Notes: generated from the sequence alone by a model not told the origin. Shown: positions 32,345-41,450, counted from the first letter of the stretch. The stretch is DNA of 64,000 nt from Kineococcus xinjiangensis (GCF_002934625.1 NZ_PTJD01000002.1:310001-374000); one strand, 5' to 3'. Program-made: numbers and translations.

Positions 32345-33201
32345 CGGCGCCGCTCCCCCGGCCGCGCGCACCGCGCTGGCGCGGGGCGTTGCTGGTCGCG
32401 CCGGCGCTGGTGCCCACCGTCGCCGTGCTCGTCGCGGGGCTGGCCGCCGCGCTCGCGCAGAGCCTGGGCCTGGTGCCGCTGGTGGGCCGGCCGGAGCTGA
32501 GCGCGCAGGCCTACCTCGACGTGCGCCCGGACCTGCTCACCGCCACCGGTCTCTCCCTGGGCATCGCGGCGGCCTCCAGCGCGCTCGCGGCGGGGGTCGG
32601 CCTGCTCACGGCGCTCCTCGTGGTGCGGGGTGCGGCCGGCCGGCGCCTGCTGCGGTTCGCGAGCGCCGTGCCGATCCCGGTGCCGCACCTGGTGGGGGCG
32701 GCGTCGATGGGGCTCCTGCTGTCGGACTCCGGCCTGCTGGCCCGGCTGGTGGGCGATCAGGGGTCCTGGCCCGCCCTGGTGCACGGGCCGTGGCCGGTGG
32801 CGGTCGTGGCGGCCTACGCCTGGAAGGAGTCGGCGTTCGTGGCGCTGGTCGTCGCCGGTGCGCTCGCGACGCGGGTGGCCTCCTACGAGGAGACCGCCGC
32901 GGTGCTGGGCGCCGGTCGCTGGGCGCGCTTCCGCTTCGTGACGTGGCCGCTGGTGACGCCTCCGCTCGCCGCGGCCACCGCCATCACGTTCGTGTACACC
33001 CTCGGCTCCTACGAGGTGGCGTGGCTGCTGGGCCCGGTGCACCCGGAGCCGCTGCCGGTGCTGGCGCAGCGGCTGTTCACCTCTCCCGACCTGACGGCGC
33101 GGCCGCAGGCGCTGGCGGTGGCGGTCGTCACCGCCGCGCTGGCCCTGGCCGCGACGGTGGCCACCCTGGCCGCCCTGCGCCGCACGGCGACGTGGCGATG
33201 A
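32341..33201 (+). CDS. ABC transporter permease, N-terminal-half equivalent of YnjC
   Basis: A 286-residue integral membrane permease with about six helices and the coupling-loop EAA-type motif EETAAVLGAGRWARFRFVTWPL. The frame opens at the TTG 32341, whose last two bases begin the stop of ynjB (TTGA), giving a coupled start; later GTG codons fall inside the first helix. In E. coli YnjC is a single fused protein with two permease halves, while here the halves are separate genes, this one matching the first. Confidence 0.78.
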   Translation: MTAPLPRPRAPRWRGALLVAPALVPTVAVLVAGLAAALAQSLGLVPLVGRPELSAQAYLDVRPDLLTATGLSLGIAAASSALAAGVGLLTALLVVRGAAGRRLLRFASAVPIPVPHLVGAASMGLLLSDSGLLARLVGDQGSWPALVHGPWPVAVVAAYAWKESAFVALVVAGALATRVASYEETAAVLGAGRWARFRFVTWPLVTPPLAAATAITFVYTLGSYEVAWLLGPVHPEPLPVLAQRLFTSPDLTARPQALAVAVVTAALALAATVATLAALRRTATWR

Positions 33202-34064
33202 CCGGGGGGCGCCGCGCGGGCGGCCAGCCGGGTGGTCGGGCGGGAGCCGTGCTGGTGCGCGGTTCCCTCCTGCTGTGGTTCCTGCTGCCCCTGGTGCCGC
33301 TGGTCCTGTGGGCCGCGGCCGAGCGGTGGTCCGCCCCGGCCGTCCTGCCCCAGCGGTGGGGGACGGCGGGCTGGAGCGCGGCCGCGGAGGCCGGGGCCGC
33401 GCCCGCGTTCGCCCGCTCCCTCCTCCTCGGGGCCGCGGTGGCCGCGATCGCCACGCCCGCCGGCGCGCTGGCGGCGCGCGCCCTGGCCCACGGGCTCGTG
33501 CACCGCTCGCGGCTGGTCTCCGCGCTGCTCCTGGCGCCGGTGGCGCTGCCGCCGTTCGCGGTCGTCATGGGCCTGAACGTGCTGCTGCTGCGGGCGCGGG
33601 TGCCCGCGCTGGTGGGGGTGGTCGCGGTGCTCGTCGTGGCGGCGCTGCCCTACACCACCTACGTGCTGCGGGTCGCCTACGCCGGCTACGACACCTCCTA
33701 CGAGGAGGAGGCGCGCCTCCTGGGCGCCACGCCCCGGGCGGTGTGGTGGCGGGTCCGGCTGCCGCTGCTGGCGCCCGCGCTGGCCGGGGCGGCCTTCCTG
33801 GCGTTCCTGGTCGGGTGGAGCGACTACATCGTCACCGTCCTGATCGGCGGTGGCCGCCTCGTCACCTACCCGCTCCTCATCGCCTCGGCCGCCTCCGGGG
33901 TCGGCAACGAGGCCGTGGTCGCCGTGCTGTCGCTGACGTCCCTGCTGCCGCCCCTGGCGCTGCTGCTGCTCGCCGGCGCCTCGGGTCTGCGGGGGCGCGG
34001 CGGCCGGGGCCGGCCGTCCCCGGCCGCCGCTGCCGCGCCGGCCCGGGAGGTGGTGGTGCGGTGA
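33198..34064 (+). CDS. ABC transporter permease, C-terminal-half equivalent of YnjC
   Basis: A 288-residue permease with six predicted helices and the coupling motif YEEEARLLGATPRAVWWRVRLP, characteristic of BPD-transporter inner membrane components. It ends in a Gly/Arg/Ala-rich cytosolic tail. The ATG overlaps the preceding stop (ATGA) and its own stop overlaps the ATPase start (GTGA), so stoichiometric production of the two permease halves and the ATPase is expected. Confidence 0.82.
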   Translation: MTGGRRAGGQPGGRAGAVLVRGSLLLWFLLPLVPLVLWAAAERWSAPAVLPQRWGTAGWSAAAEAGAAPAFARSLLLGAAVAAIATPAGALAARALAHGLVHRSRLVSALLLAPVALPPFAVVMGLNVLLLRARVPALVGVVAVLVVAALPYTTYVLRVAYAGYDTSYEEEARLLGATPRAVWWRVRLPLLAPALAGAAFLAFLVGWSDYIVTVLIGGGRLVTYPLLIASAASGVGNEAVVAVLSLTSLLPPLALLLLAGASGLRGRGGRGRPSPAAAAAPAREVVVR

Positions 34065-35290
34065 CCGCCGCGCTGGCCGTGCGGAACCTGGGCCGCGACC
34101 ACGGCGGTGGGCAGGCGCCCGCCCTCGACGGCCTCAACCTGGACGTGCCCGCGGGGTCCTGCCTGGCGCTCGTGGGCCCGTCCGGGTCGGGGAAGACGAC
34201 CGCGCTGCGCCTCGTCGCGGGGCTGGAGGTCCCGGACCGCGGGGACGTGCTGCTGGACGGGCGCAGCGTCGTGGCGCTGCCGCCGGAGCGGCGGGGGGTG
34301 TCGATGGTGTTCCAGCGGCCCCTGCTGTTCCCGCACCTCGACGTCCTCGACAACGTCGCCTTCTCCGCGCGGGTGGCCGGGGCCTCCCGTCGCGCGGCCC
34401 GCGCCGCCGCGGCCCCGTTCCTGGACCTGGTGCAGATGGGCGGCTACACCACCCGCCGTCCGGGGCAGCTCTCCGGCGGGCAGGAGCAGCGGGTCGCCCT
34501 GGCGAGGGCGCTGGCCGCCCGCCCGAGGGTGCTGCTGCTGGACGAGGCCTTCACCGGCCTCGACGTGGCGCTGCGCGAGGACATGCACGAGCTGCTGCAC
34601 CAGTTGCGGGCGGTGCTGGAGCCGACGGTCGTGCTCGTCACCCACGACCACGCCGAGGCCGCCGCCCTGGCCGACTCCGTCGCCGTCCTCTCCGGCGGCC
34701 GGCTGCTGCAGCACGGCGACGCGGGGCGCATCTACACCCGGCCCGCGTCGGTGACGGTGTCGCGGCTGCTGGGCGGGCGCAACGAGGTGCCGGGCGTCGT
34801 GGTCGGCGGGGAGCACCGCTCCGCGCTGGGGCGGCTGCGGCTGCCGACGGACGTGGCGGTTCCGGACGGGCCGGCCGTGCTCCTCGTCCGCCAGGAGGCC
34901 GTGGTCGTCACGGGGCCCGACGCTCCGGGGGCCGATGCCGCGGGGACGGTGCTGGCGGTGCGGGCGGCGGGGGCGCGGCGCGCGCTGACCGTCGAGGTGG
35001 TCTCGCCGGGGGGTGCGGCGGTGCAGGTGCACGCGGAGACCTCCCCGGGGCAGGTGTTCACCCGGGGGGAGCGGGTGGGGCTGCGGCTGCCCTCGTCCGC
35101 GGTGAGCGCCGTTCCTCCGGAGGACGCGGGGACCGAGGAGCCCGAGATCGCGGACCGGAGAACCGCGGACGCGGGAAGGATGCCACGGACCCACCGGGTT
35201 GCCTCCCCAGCGGTGCCCGACGCAGGAGTGCGGCCCGACGCTCCCGGAGCGCCGCGGAGGAGGAACCACCATGGCGACCACGGCACGTGA
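34061..35290 (+). CDS. ynjD: ABC transporter ATP-binding protein, YnjD-like
   Basis: The 409-residue ATPase has all expected motifs: Walker A GPSGSGKTT, Q-loop QRPLLFPH, signature LSGGQEQRVALARAL, Walker B VLLLDEA and the H-loop VTHDHAEA. Residues about 235-345 add a TOBE-like regulatory domain, which E. coli YnjD lacks. The last 60 residues are Pro/Arg/Asp-rich and unlike any domain; this tail runs over the ribosome binding site and first codons of the next gene (20-base overlap). That may be read-through of a lost earlier stop or deliberate coupling. Confidence 0.85.
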   Translation: MTAALAVRNLGRDHGGGQAPALDGLNLDVPAGSCLALVGPSGSGKTTALRLVAGLEVPDRGDVLLDGRSVVALPPERRGVSMVFQRPLLFPHLDVLDNVAFSARVAGASRRAARAAAAPFLDLVQMGGYTTRRPGQLSGGQEQRVALARALAARPRVLLLDEAFTGLDVALREDMHELLHQLRAVLEPTVVLVTHDHAEAAALADSVAVLSGGRLLQHGDAGRIYTRPASVTVSRLLGGRNEVPGVVVGGEHRSALGRLRLPTDVAVPDGPAVLLVRQEAVVVTGPDAPGADAAGTVLAVRAAGARRALTVEVVSPGGAAVQVHAETSPGQVFTRGERVGLRLPSSAVSAVPPEDAGTEEPEIADRRTADAGRMPRTHRVASPAVPDAGVRPDAPGAPRRRNHHGDHGT

Positions 35291-35774
35291 CACAGGAGTT
35301 CGCGCGACCGGCACCCGCAGCACGGGTGCGACGCTCGCCCGGGGGGCGGTGGGCGGCCTGGCGGCCGGGGCGGTGTTCGCCGCGGTCACGATGTGGTTCA
35401 TGGTCAGCATGGGCCAGCCGGCGACGATGCCCCTGATGATGATCGCCGCGATCGTGCAGGGGCAGGAGGCGCTCGCCGCCGGAACCGCCGGCCCGGCGCT
35501 GGGGGTGCTCGTGCACATGGCGCTGTCGCTGGCCTTCGGCCTCGTCTTCGCGGCGGCCACCGCCCGGATCCGTTCCAACGCCACGATCGCCGTCCTCGGC
35601 GCCGTGTACGGCGTCCTGCTGTACGTGGTGAACTTCCTGGTCCTGGCGCCGCTGGTGTTCCCGTGGTTCGGCCAGGCCAACCAGCCCTTCGAGTTCGTCG
35701 TCCACATCGTGTTCGGCGTCCTGGTGGCCTTCGCGGTGTTCCACCGCACGAGCGCCGGTTCCCGCACCTCCTGA
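35271..35774 (+). CDS. Small integral membrane protein of unknown function
   Basis: A 167-residue hydrophobic protein with about four transmembrane helices: GGLAAGAVFAAVTMWFMV, LVHMALSLAFGLVFAAA, AVYGVLLYVVNFLVLAPLV and VVHIVFGVLVAFAVF. Histidines and a W-F-x-Q-A-N-Q segment sit near the third and fourth helices. I do not recognise the family. A very strong GGAGGAGG precedes the ATG, which lies 20 bases inside the ATPase gene, so it may be co-transcribed with the transporter yet translated at a high rate of its own. Confidence 0.6.
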   Translation: MATTARDTGVRATGTRSTGATLARGAVGGLAAGAVFAAVTMWFMVSMGQPATMPLMMIAAIVQGQEALAAGTAGPALGVLVHMALSLAFGLVFAAATARIRSNATIAVLGAVYGVLLYVVNFLVLAPLVFPWFGQANQPFEFVVHIVFGVLVAFAVFHRTSAGSRTS

Positions 35775-35882
35775 GCCGGCGGCCGCCGATGATGTCGACT
35801 GGATGACGATTCCGATTGCGGCCCGGCATCGGGGGAAGGGTGAACACGAAACGACCCGGACCGGCCGACGAGGAGGTGCAGC

Positions 35883-37694
35883 GTGAGCGCGATCGGCGCG
35901 TACGGCTTCCTGTCCGACTGCTCCTCCGCGGCCCTCGTCGACACCTCCGGCTCGATCGACTGGTGGTGCGTGCCGCGCTTCGACTCGCCCTCGGTGTTCG
36001 GCCGGCTGCTCGACGCCGGGGCGGGGCACTGGCGCCTCGCCCCGGCGGCGGAGTTCACCTCGACCCGCGACTACGTGGGCGACTCCCTCGTGCTGCGCAC
36101 CGTGCTGCGCACGGACGACGGCGCGGTGGCCGTCACCGACGCGCTGGGCATGCAGCCGGGTGCCCGCGGCCACGACATCGGGATGCGCCCCCCGCACGTC
36201 CTCCTCCGCGCCGTGGAGGGACTGGAGGGCAGCGTCGAGATGGGCGTGGAGGTCGCTCCCCGCCTGGAGTACGGCCTCACCCTGCCGCGCTGGCAGCCCC
36301 TGGAGGAGGGTGCGTGGGGCGCCCGCGCCGGGCCGGTGGAGCTGCGGCTCACCGCGGACGTCGCGCTGACCCCGGACGTCGGCGACCTGCACGGGCGGTT
36401 CACCGTCTCGGCGGGCGAGCGCAGGACGTTCCGCCTGGCCTACACCCCGTCGTACGCGGACGCCGGGCAGGCGGATCCCGCGGGGTGCGGCGCCGACGGC
36501 TGGAGCGCGCTGCAGGACACGGCGCAGGCGTGGCAGTCGTGGGCGGACCTGCACCCCGGCTACCAGGGGCGGCACCGCCGGCTGGTGCGCCGCAGCTCAC
36601 TGGTGCTGCAGGGCCTCACGTACCAGCGCAGCGGCGCCGTCATCGCCGCCGCGACGACCTCGCTGCCGGAGGAACCGGGCGGGGAGCTGAACTGGGACTA
36701 CCGCTTCGCGTGGCTGCGGGACGTCAGCCTCACCCTGCAGGCGCTGTGGGTGGCGGCCTGCCCCGACGAGGCGGACCGGTTCTTCCACTGGCTCGCCGGT
36801 GCGCTCGGTGAGGTGGGTGACCGGCCGCTGCAGATCATGTACGGGGTGCAGGGCGAGCGGGACCTGACCGAGCACGACCTGGACCACCTCGACGGCCACC
36901 GGGGCAGCCGCCCCGTCCGCGTCGGCAACGACGCGTGGAAGCAGCGCCAGCTCGACGTGATGGGCGAGGTGCTGTTCGCCGCGCACCTGCTGCGGGACCA
37001 GATCGGCGACTTCTCCGAGACGGTGCAGGGCCTGCTGGTCGCCCTGGCCGACCAGGCGGCCCGCGACTGGCACCTGCCCGACGCCGGCATGTGGGAGTCG
37101 CGCGGGCAGCCGCGCCACTACACGACCTCGAAGGTCCTGTGCTGGGTCGCGCTGGACCGCGCGATCGCACTCGCCGACCGCCTCGGCCCGCACGCGCGGC
37201 CGCAGGAGTGGGCGCGGACCCGGGACGAGATCCGCGCCGAGGTGCTCGCCCGCGCCTGGAGCGAGCGGGCCGGCGCCTACGCGGGCGCGCTGGGGTCGGA
37301 CTCCCTCGACGCCTCGATCCTCCTGCTGCCGCTGCTGGGGTTCCTGCCCGCCGACGACCCCAGGATGCTGGCCACGATCGAGGCGGTCCGCCGGGAGCTC
37401 AGCGACGGCACGCTGGTGCGGCGCTGGGACGGCGACACGGCGGGTTTCCTCATCTGCAGCTTCTGGCTGGTGGAGTGCCTGGCCCTGGCCGGGCGGGTCG
37501 AGGAGGCCTCGCGCTGGTTCGACCGGCTCGCGGAGCGCGCCAACGACCTCGGCCTGCTGTCGGAGGAGGTCGACGCGGCGACCGGCGAGCTCCTGGGCAA
37601 CTTCCCCCAGGCCTTCTCCCACGTCGGGCTGATCAACGCCGCCTGGCGGCTCACCGAGGCCACCGGACAGCAGGGGTTCGACGAGATGCAGTGA
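35883..37694 (+). CDS. Glycoside hydrolase family 15 protein (trehalase/glucoamylase-like)
   Basis: A 603-residue cytosolic enzyme in the two-domain layout of actinobacterial GH15 proteins: an N-terminal beta-sandwich opening IGAYGFLSDCSSAALVD, then an (alpha/alpha)6 barrel. Core motifs are LNWDYRFAWLRDVS, the QIMYGVQGERDL segment and LSEEVDAATGELLGNFPQAFSH near the end, all conserved in the family. Mycobacterial relatives hydrolyse trehalose; others release glucose from short glucans. AGGAGG lies six bases before the GTG. A short-chain dehydrogenase follows after 98 bases containing small GACGACGC-like direct repeats. Confidence 0.88.
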   Translation: MSAIGAYGFLSDCSSAALVDTSGSIDWWCVPRFDSPSVFGRLLDAGAGHWRLAPAAEFTSTRDYVGDSLVLRTVLRTDDGAVAVTDALGMQPGARGHDIGMRPPHVLLRAVEGLEGSVEMGVEVAPRLEYGLTLPRWQPLEEGAWGARAGPVELRLTADVALTPDVGDLHGRFTVSAGERRTFRLAYTPSYADAGQADPAGCGADGWSALQDTAQAWQSWADLHPGYQGRHRRLVRRSSLVLQGLTYQRSGAVIAAATTSLPEEPGGELNWDYRFAWLRDVSLTLQALWVAACPDEADRFFHWLAGALGEVGDRPLQIMYGVQGERDLTEHDLDHLDGHRGSRPVRVGNDAWKQRQLDVMGEVLFAAHLLRDQIGDFSETVQGLLVALADQAARDWHLPDAGMWESRGQPRHYTTSKVLCWVALDRAIALADRLGPHARPQEWARTRDEIRAEVLARAWSERAGAYAGALGSDSLDASILLLPLLGFLPADDPRMLATIEAVRRELSDGTLVRRWDGDTAGFLICSFWLVECLALAGRVEEASRWFDRLAERANDLGLLSEEVDAATGELLGNFPQAFSHVGLINAAWRLTEATGQQGFDEMQ

Positions 37695-37792
37695 GACGAC
37701 GCGCCGTGAGGCGACGCACGACCAGACGACACGCAGTGACCGGAACCACCCGCGCACCCGGACCGGGGACCAGACCGACAGGAGATCGCATC

Positions 37793-38797
37793 GTGACGCA
37801 GCAGAGGAACTCACCGCGGGTGGTCGTGGTCACCGGGTCCAGTGCGGGGCTGGGCCGTGCGATCGCGCACGCGTTCGCCGAGGCGGGCGATCACGTCGCG
37901 CTCCTGGCCCGCAACCGGGAGGGCCTGCAGGCCGCCGCCGCCGAGGTCCGGCGGCACGGCGTGCGGTGCCTGCCGGTGGAGGTCGACGTGAGCGACTCCG
38001 CGGCGCTCGACGCGGCCGCCGACCGGGTCGAGTCGGAACTCGGCCCGATCGACGTGTGGGTGAACAACGCCATGGCCGCGGTGTTCGCCCCGTTCCTGAC
38101 CATCACCGCGGAGGAGTTCGACCGCGCCGTCGCCGTGACCCTGCTCGGGTCGGTGAACGGCACCCGCGCCGCCCTGAGCCGGATGACGCGGCGCGACTCC
38201 GGGCACGTCGTCCAGGTCGGCTCCGCCCTGGCCTACCGGGGGATCCCCCTGCAGTCGCCGTACTGCGCGGCCAAGCACGCCCTGAACGGCTTCTACGACT
38301 CCGTCCGCACCGAGCTGATGCACGAGAAGAGCTCCGTCCGGATCACGTCGGTGCACATGCCGGCCATGAACACCACGCAGTTCCGCCTCGGCCTGTCCAA
38401 GATGCCGAGGCGGGCCCAGCCGGTCCCCCCGATCTACCAGCCGGAGGTCGCCGCCCGCGCCGTGGTGTGGGCCAGCCGCCACCGGCGGCGGGAGGTCTGG
38501 GTCGGTGCCAGCACGGTCGCCACCATCCTCGGCAGCCGCGTCGCCGGCGGCCTCCTCGACCAGTACCTCAGCCGGACCGCGTACGACGCCCAGCAGACCG
38601 ACGAGCGGCAGGACCCGCAGGCGCCGGACTACCTGTTCGACACCGTCGCCGGCGACCACGGCACCCACGGCCCCTTCGACGAGGTCGCCCGCACCCGCAG
38701 CGTGCAACTGCCGCTGACGATGCACCGCGCGCCCGTGCTCGCCGGGCTCGGCGCGGCGGCCCTGGCCGCCGGTGCCCTCGCGGCGTCCCGGCGCTGA
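37793..38797 (+). CDS. Short-chain dehydrogenase/reductase with C-terminal extension
   Basis: A 334-residue SDR. The cofactor motif is VTGSSAGLGRAIAHAF, the catalytic Ser is in VQVGSALAYRG and the Y-x3-K in SPYCAAKHALNG. After the normal core (about 240 residues) it has an extra 90 residues ending in a hydrophobic LAGLGAAALAAGALAA helix, suggesting attachment to the membrane. AGGAG precedes the GTG by eight bases. It lies between a GH15 enzyme and a VKOR-like membrane protein, with which it may form one transcript. Substrate unknown. Confidence 0.82.
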   Translation: MTQQRNSPRVVVVTGSSAGLGRAIAHAFAEAGDHVALLARNREGLQAAAAEVRRHGVRCLPVEVDVSDSAALDAAADRVESELGPIDVWVNNAMAAVFAPFLTITAEEFDRAVAVTLLGSVNGTRAALSRMTRRDSGHVVQVGSALAYRGIPLQSPYCAAKHALNGFYDSVRTELMHEKSSVRITSVHMPAMNTTQFRLGLSKMPRRAQPVPPIYQPEVAARAVVWASRHRRREVWVGASTVATILGSRVAGGLLDQYLSRTAYDAQQTDERQDPQAPDYLFDTVAGDHGTHGPFDEVARTRSVQLPLTMHRAPVLAGLGAAALAAGALAASRR

Positions 38798-38883
38798 CGG
38801 CGGGCCCGCGGCACCCGGGAACCGGCGAGCACCCGGAAGCGCCGGATCGACGAGCAGCACCGGATCGACGACAGGAGCAGCAC

Positions 38884-39471
38884 ATGACCCGCCTTCCCGT
38901 CCGCGAACGTCCCGCAGGTCCCCCCGCCGCGAGCGTGCGCCCCTCCTCATCAGGCATCGGGCGCTCCTCCAGCGAAGCCGCCGAGGCGGTCAGCGACGCC
39001 CTGCGCCGGGGCGCCGGCCCGTACCTGGACCGCCGCCGCCGGACCGCCGCGCTGGCACTCGCAGCGATCAGTGCGTTCGTGCCGGTGGCGGCCTACCAGT
39101 CCGGCGTCCTGCGCCACCTCCCGGACCCGCCGCTGCCGGGCCTGGACTCCGACGCCGTCGACGCCTCCGGTGAGGCGTACAACGGCTGGAAGACCCCCGA
39201 CGCGGCCCTGGGCATCGCCAGCTACGCCGTCACCCTGGCCCTGGCCGGGATGGGGTCCGCGGACCGCGCCACCAGCAGGCCGTGGATCCCGCTCGCCCTG
39301 GCCGCCAAGGTCGGGGTCGACGTCGCCAGTGCGCTGTACCTGAGCGCCGAGCAGGTCACCAAGCACAAGAAGCTGTGCACGTACTGCACGGTCGCCTCCG
39401 CGTTCACCGTGGCGATGCTGCCGCAGGTCCTGCCCGAGGCCCGCGCCGCCTGGCGGTCCTGGCGCCGCTGA
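38884..39471 (+). CDS. Vitamin K epoxide reductase-like membrane protein
   Basis: A 195-residue protein with a soluble N-terminal 50 residues, four hydrophobic segments and the C-x2-C motif CTYC (C165, C168) just before the last helix. In VKOR/DsbB-like enzymes this pair reduces quinones and oxidises a thioredoxin-like partner. A second, periplasmic cysteine pair expected in full VKOR is absent, so the activity may differ. AGGAG lies shortly before the ATG. The gene ends 52 bases from the convergent Ser/Thr kinase. Confidence 0.6.
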   Translation: MTRLPVRERPAGPPAASVRPSSSGIGRSSSEAAEAVSDALRRGAGPYLDRRRRTAALALAAISAFVPVAAYQSGVLRHLPDPPLPGLDSDAVDASGEAYNGWKTPDAALGIASYAVTLALAGMGSADRATSRPWIPLALAAKVGVDVASALYLSAEQVTKHKKLCTYCTVASAFTVAMLPQVLPEARAAWRSWRR

Positions 39472-39488
39472 CGCGGTGACCGCCGCGC

Positions 39489-39508
39489 CGGCGTCCGCCC
39501 CGACGCCG
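39489..39508. terminator. Weak hairpin between VKOR-like and kinase genes
   Basis: CGGCGT and ACGCCG form a 6-bp stem with an eight-base loop in the 52-base convergent gap. It is the only candidate terminator there and is short. Confidence 0.3.
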
Positions 39509-39523
39509 CGGGAACGGGGGCGG

Positions 39524-41377
39524 CTACCGGCCGGCCGGGGTGAACGTGGTGGCCAGGGTCTCGAAGAGCCTGCGCTGCTCCGGCCAGTCCTCGTGCGGCG
39601 CGGACCAGTAGAGGGCGTAGGCCTTGTCGGGCCCGGTCACGAGGTTGCGGTCGATGACGTGCGTCCGCCCGTCCTTGCCGTAGCGGAACTCCAGGTCGGC
39701 GGCGTCCTCGGCGTAGTCCACCTGGACCCGCTCGAGGCGGACGCGCTGGTACCCGTCGAACCGCTCGGCCAGGGTGGGCTCCAGGGCCCGCCAGTCCTCG
39801 AGCGGGTCGGGCTTCGGCTCGTCCGTCTGGTCGACGAGCAGGTAGCGCGAGGAGCCCGGGTCCCGGAGGTAGACCCGCTGCCCCTTGCGCTCCGTGCGCC
39901 ACCCGGCGGGCACGCCGATGCTGAAACCGCTGTCGTCGGTGTAGCTCTCCCAGCCGGCGGGGAGCTGCCCGGCGGCGGCCGGTGAGGCGTCGCCGTCCCC
40001 CGAACCCCCGTTCCCCGAGTTCCCGGACCCCGAGGTCCCGGACCCCGAGTCGCCGGGCTCCGAGTCGCCGGACTCCCCGTCCGCCGAACTCCCCTCCGCC
40101 GGGGACTTCGGCGCTTCCCGGGAGGGCTCCTCGGTCCCCGGCGCCTCCGCCCCGTCCGCGGAGTCGTCCTGCTCCGGGACGACCTCCTCCGGGGCGGCGC
40201 TCTCCTCCGGGGACGCGGCCCCGGGCGCGGCCGGGGCGCTCGCCGGGCCGCCGTTGGCGGGAGCACCGGCGGGATCGTCGTCCCCCGCCTGCACGGCGAA
40301 GGCCACCGCCCCGGCGGCCACCACCGCGGCCAGCACCGCGGGCACGAGGGCCCGGGAGCGCCGGCCGCCGTGCCCGGCGGCCGGTGCGCCCGCCCCGCGA
40401 CCGGCCGGCGGCGCACCGGCGGGCCCGGCGGGAGGCCCGGACGGGACAGGAACCTGTGCGAGGGGCAGCGGCTGCGTCGTGGAGACCGACTGCGCCCCGG
40501 GGGCGGCGGCGGGGGGCGCGGCCGCCGGCGCCCACCGCGCGGCGGACCGCTCGGGACCGCCGCGGGCCGCGCGCTGCAGCAGCGGCCGGACCTGCGCGGA
40601 GGTCAGCCGCTCCTGCGGGTCCTTGCGCAGCAGCCCCGCGACGACCGGCTCCAGCTCCCCCGCGTGCGGGCGGGGCGGGACGTCGTCGGACACCACCGCC
40701 GTCAGGGTGGCGAGCGCGTCGCCGCGGTCGAAGGGCGGGAAGCCCTCCACCGCCGCGAACAGCAGGGCGCCGAGCCCCCACAGGTCCGAGGCCGGGCTCG
40801 CCGGTGCCCCGCGGGCCCGCTCCGGGGCGAGGTAGGCCGGGGAGCCCAGGACCATCCCCGTCTGGGTGATGGACGTCTCCCCCACCGCCTGGGCGATGCC
40901 GAAGTCCGCCAGGACGATCCGGTTGCCGGGGCCCCGCAGGACGTTGGCCGGCTTGACGTCGCGGTGGAGGACGCCGGCGGCGTGGGCCGCGTCGAGGGCG
41001 TCGAGCACGGCGAGGCCGATCCCGGCCGCCTCGGCGGGGGGCAGCGGCCCCTCCTCGCGGATGAGGTCGGCGAGGGTTCGGGAGGACAGCCGCTCCATGA
41101 CGATCCAGGTGCGCTCGCCCTCCTCGACCACGTCGAAGACGGTCATCACCGCCGGGGAGGTCACCGCCGCGGCGGCCCGGGCCTCGCGGCGCGTGCGCTC
41201 CACGAGCTCCGCCCGCTCCGCCTCGGACAGCCCCGCGGGCGGGCGGACCTCCTTCACGGCGACGTTGCGCCTCAGGAGCTCGTCATGACCGTCCCAGACG
41301 GTGCCCATGCCCCCGCTGCCGAGGGGGGCGGAGAGTCGGTACCTGCCCCCGACAACCAGGTCCCCTGCGCTCGTCAT
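39524..41377 (-). CDS. Membrane Ser/Thr protein kinase (PknB-like) with extracellular domain
   Basis: The 617-residue protein has a Hanks-type kinase domain (about 10-270): Gly loop LGSGGMGTVW, ATP lysine K42, catalytic HRDVKPANV (D140) and DFG (158-160). A Pro/Ala linker, one transmembrane helix near 338-356 and an extracellular part follow. The extracellular part starts with about 100 residues of acidic Ser/Gly/Pro-rich repeats, coded by degenerate CCGAGTCGCCGG-like units near 40,000-40,090. It ends in a compact domain (LPAGWESYTDDSGFSIGVPAGW...) with no PASTA motifs. It should sense an external cue and phosphorylate cytosolic targets. The ATG at 41377 is preferred over a TTG four codons earlier. 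Confidence 0.9.
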   Translation of the reverse strand: MTSAGDLVVGGRYRLSAPLGSGGMGTVWDGHDELLRRNVAVKEVRPPAGLSEAERAELVERTRREARAAAAVTSPAVMTVFDVVEEGERTWIVMERLSSRTLADLIREEGPLPPAEAAGIGLAVLDALDAAHAAGVLHRDVKPANVLRGPGNRIVLADFGIAQAVGETSITQTGMVLGSPAYLAPERARGAPASPASDLWGLGALLFAAVEGFPPFDRGDALATLTAVVSDDVPPRPHAGELEPVVAGLLRKDPQERLTSAQVRPLLQRAARGGPERSAARWAPAAAPPAAAPGAQSVSTTQPLPLAQVPVPSGPPAGPAGAPPAGRGAGAPAAGHGGRRSRALVPAVLAAVVAAGAVAFAVQAGDDDPAGAPANGGPASAPAAPGAASPEESAAPEEVVPEQDDSADGAEAPGTEEPSREAPKSPAEGSSADGESGDSEPGDSGSGTSGSGNSGNGGSGDGDASPAAAGQLPAGWESYTDDSGFSIGVPAGWRTERKGQRVYLRDPGSSRYLLVDQTDEPKPDPLEDWRALEPTLAERFDGYQRVRLERVQVDYAEDAADLEFRYGKDGRTHVIDRNLVTGPDKAYALYWSAPHEDWPEQRRLFETLATTFTPAGR

Positions 41378-41450
41378 CCCTCGATGCAAGCACCCACGGG
41401 GCGCTCCCGCACCCTCCGGGGCCCCCGCCCGCCGCTGCCGCCGCCGGCGC

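Noticed and set aside
37690-37792. GACGACGC-like short repeats after the GH15 gene
   Set aside because: Copies are imperfect and irregularly spaced; they look like chance in GC-rich sequence, not a defined repeat.
39990-40095. Repeated CCGAGTCGCCGG-like units that might be a CRISPR or minisatellite
   Set aside because: They are degenerate, without spacers, and lie in frame within the acidic Ser/Gly-rich linker of the kinase.
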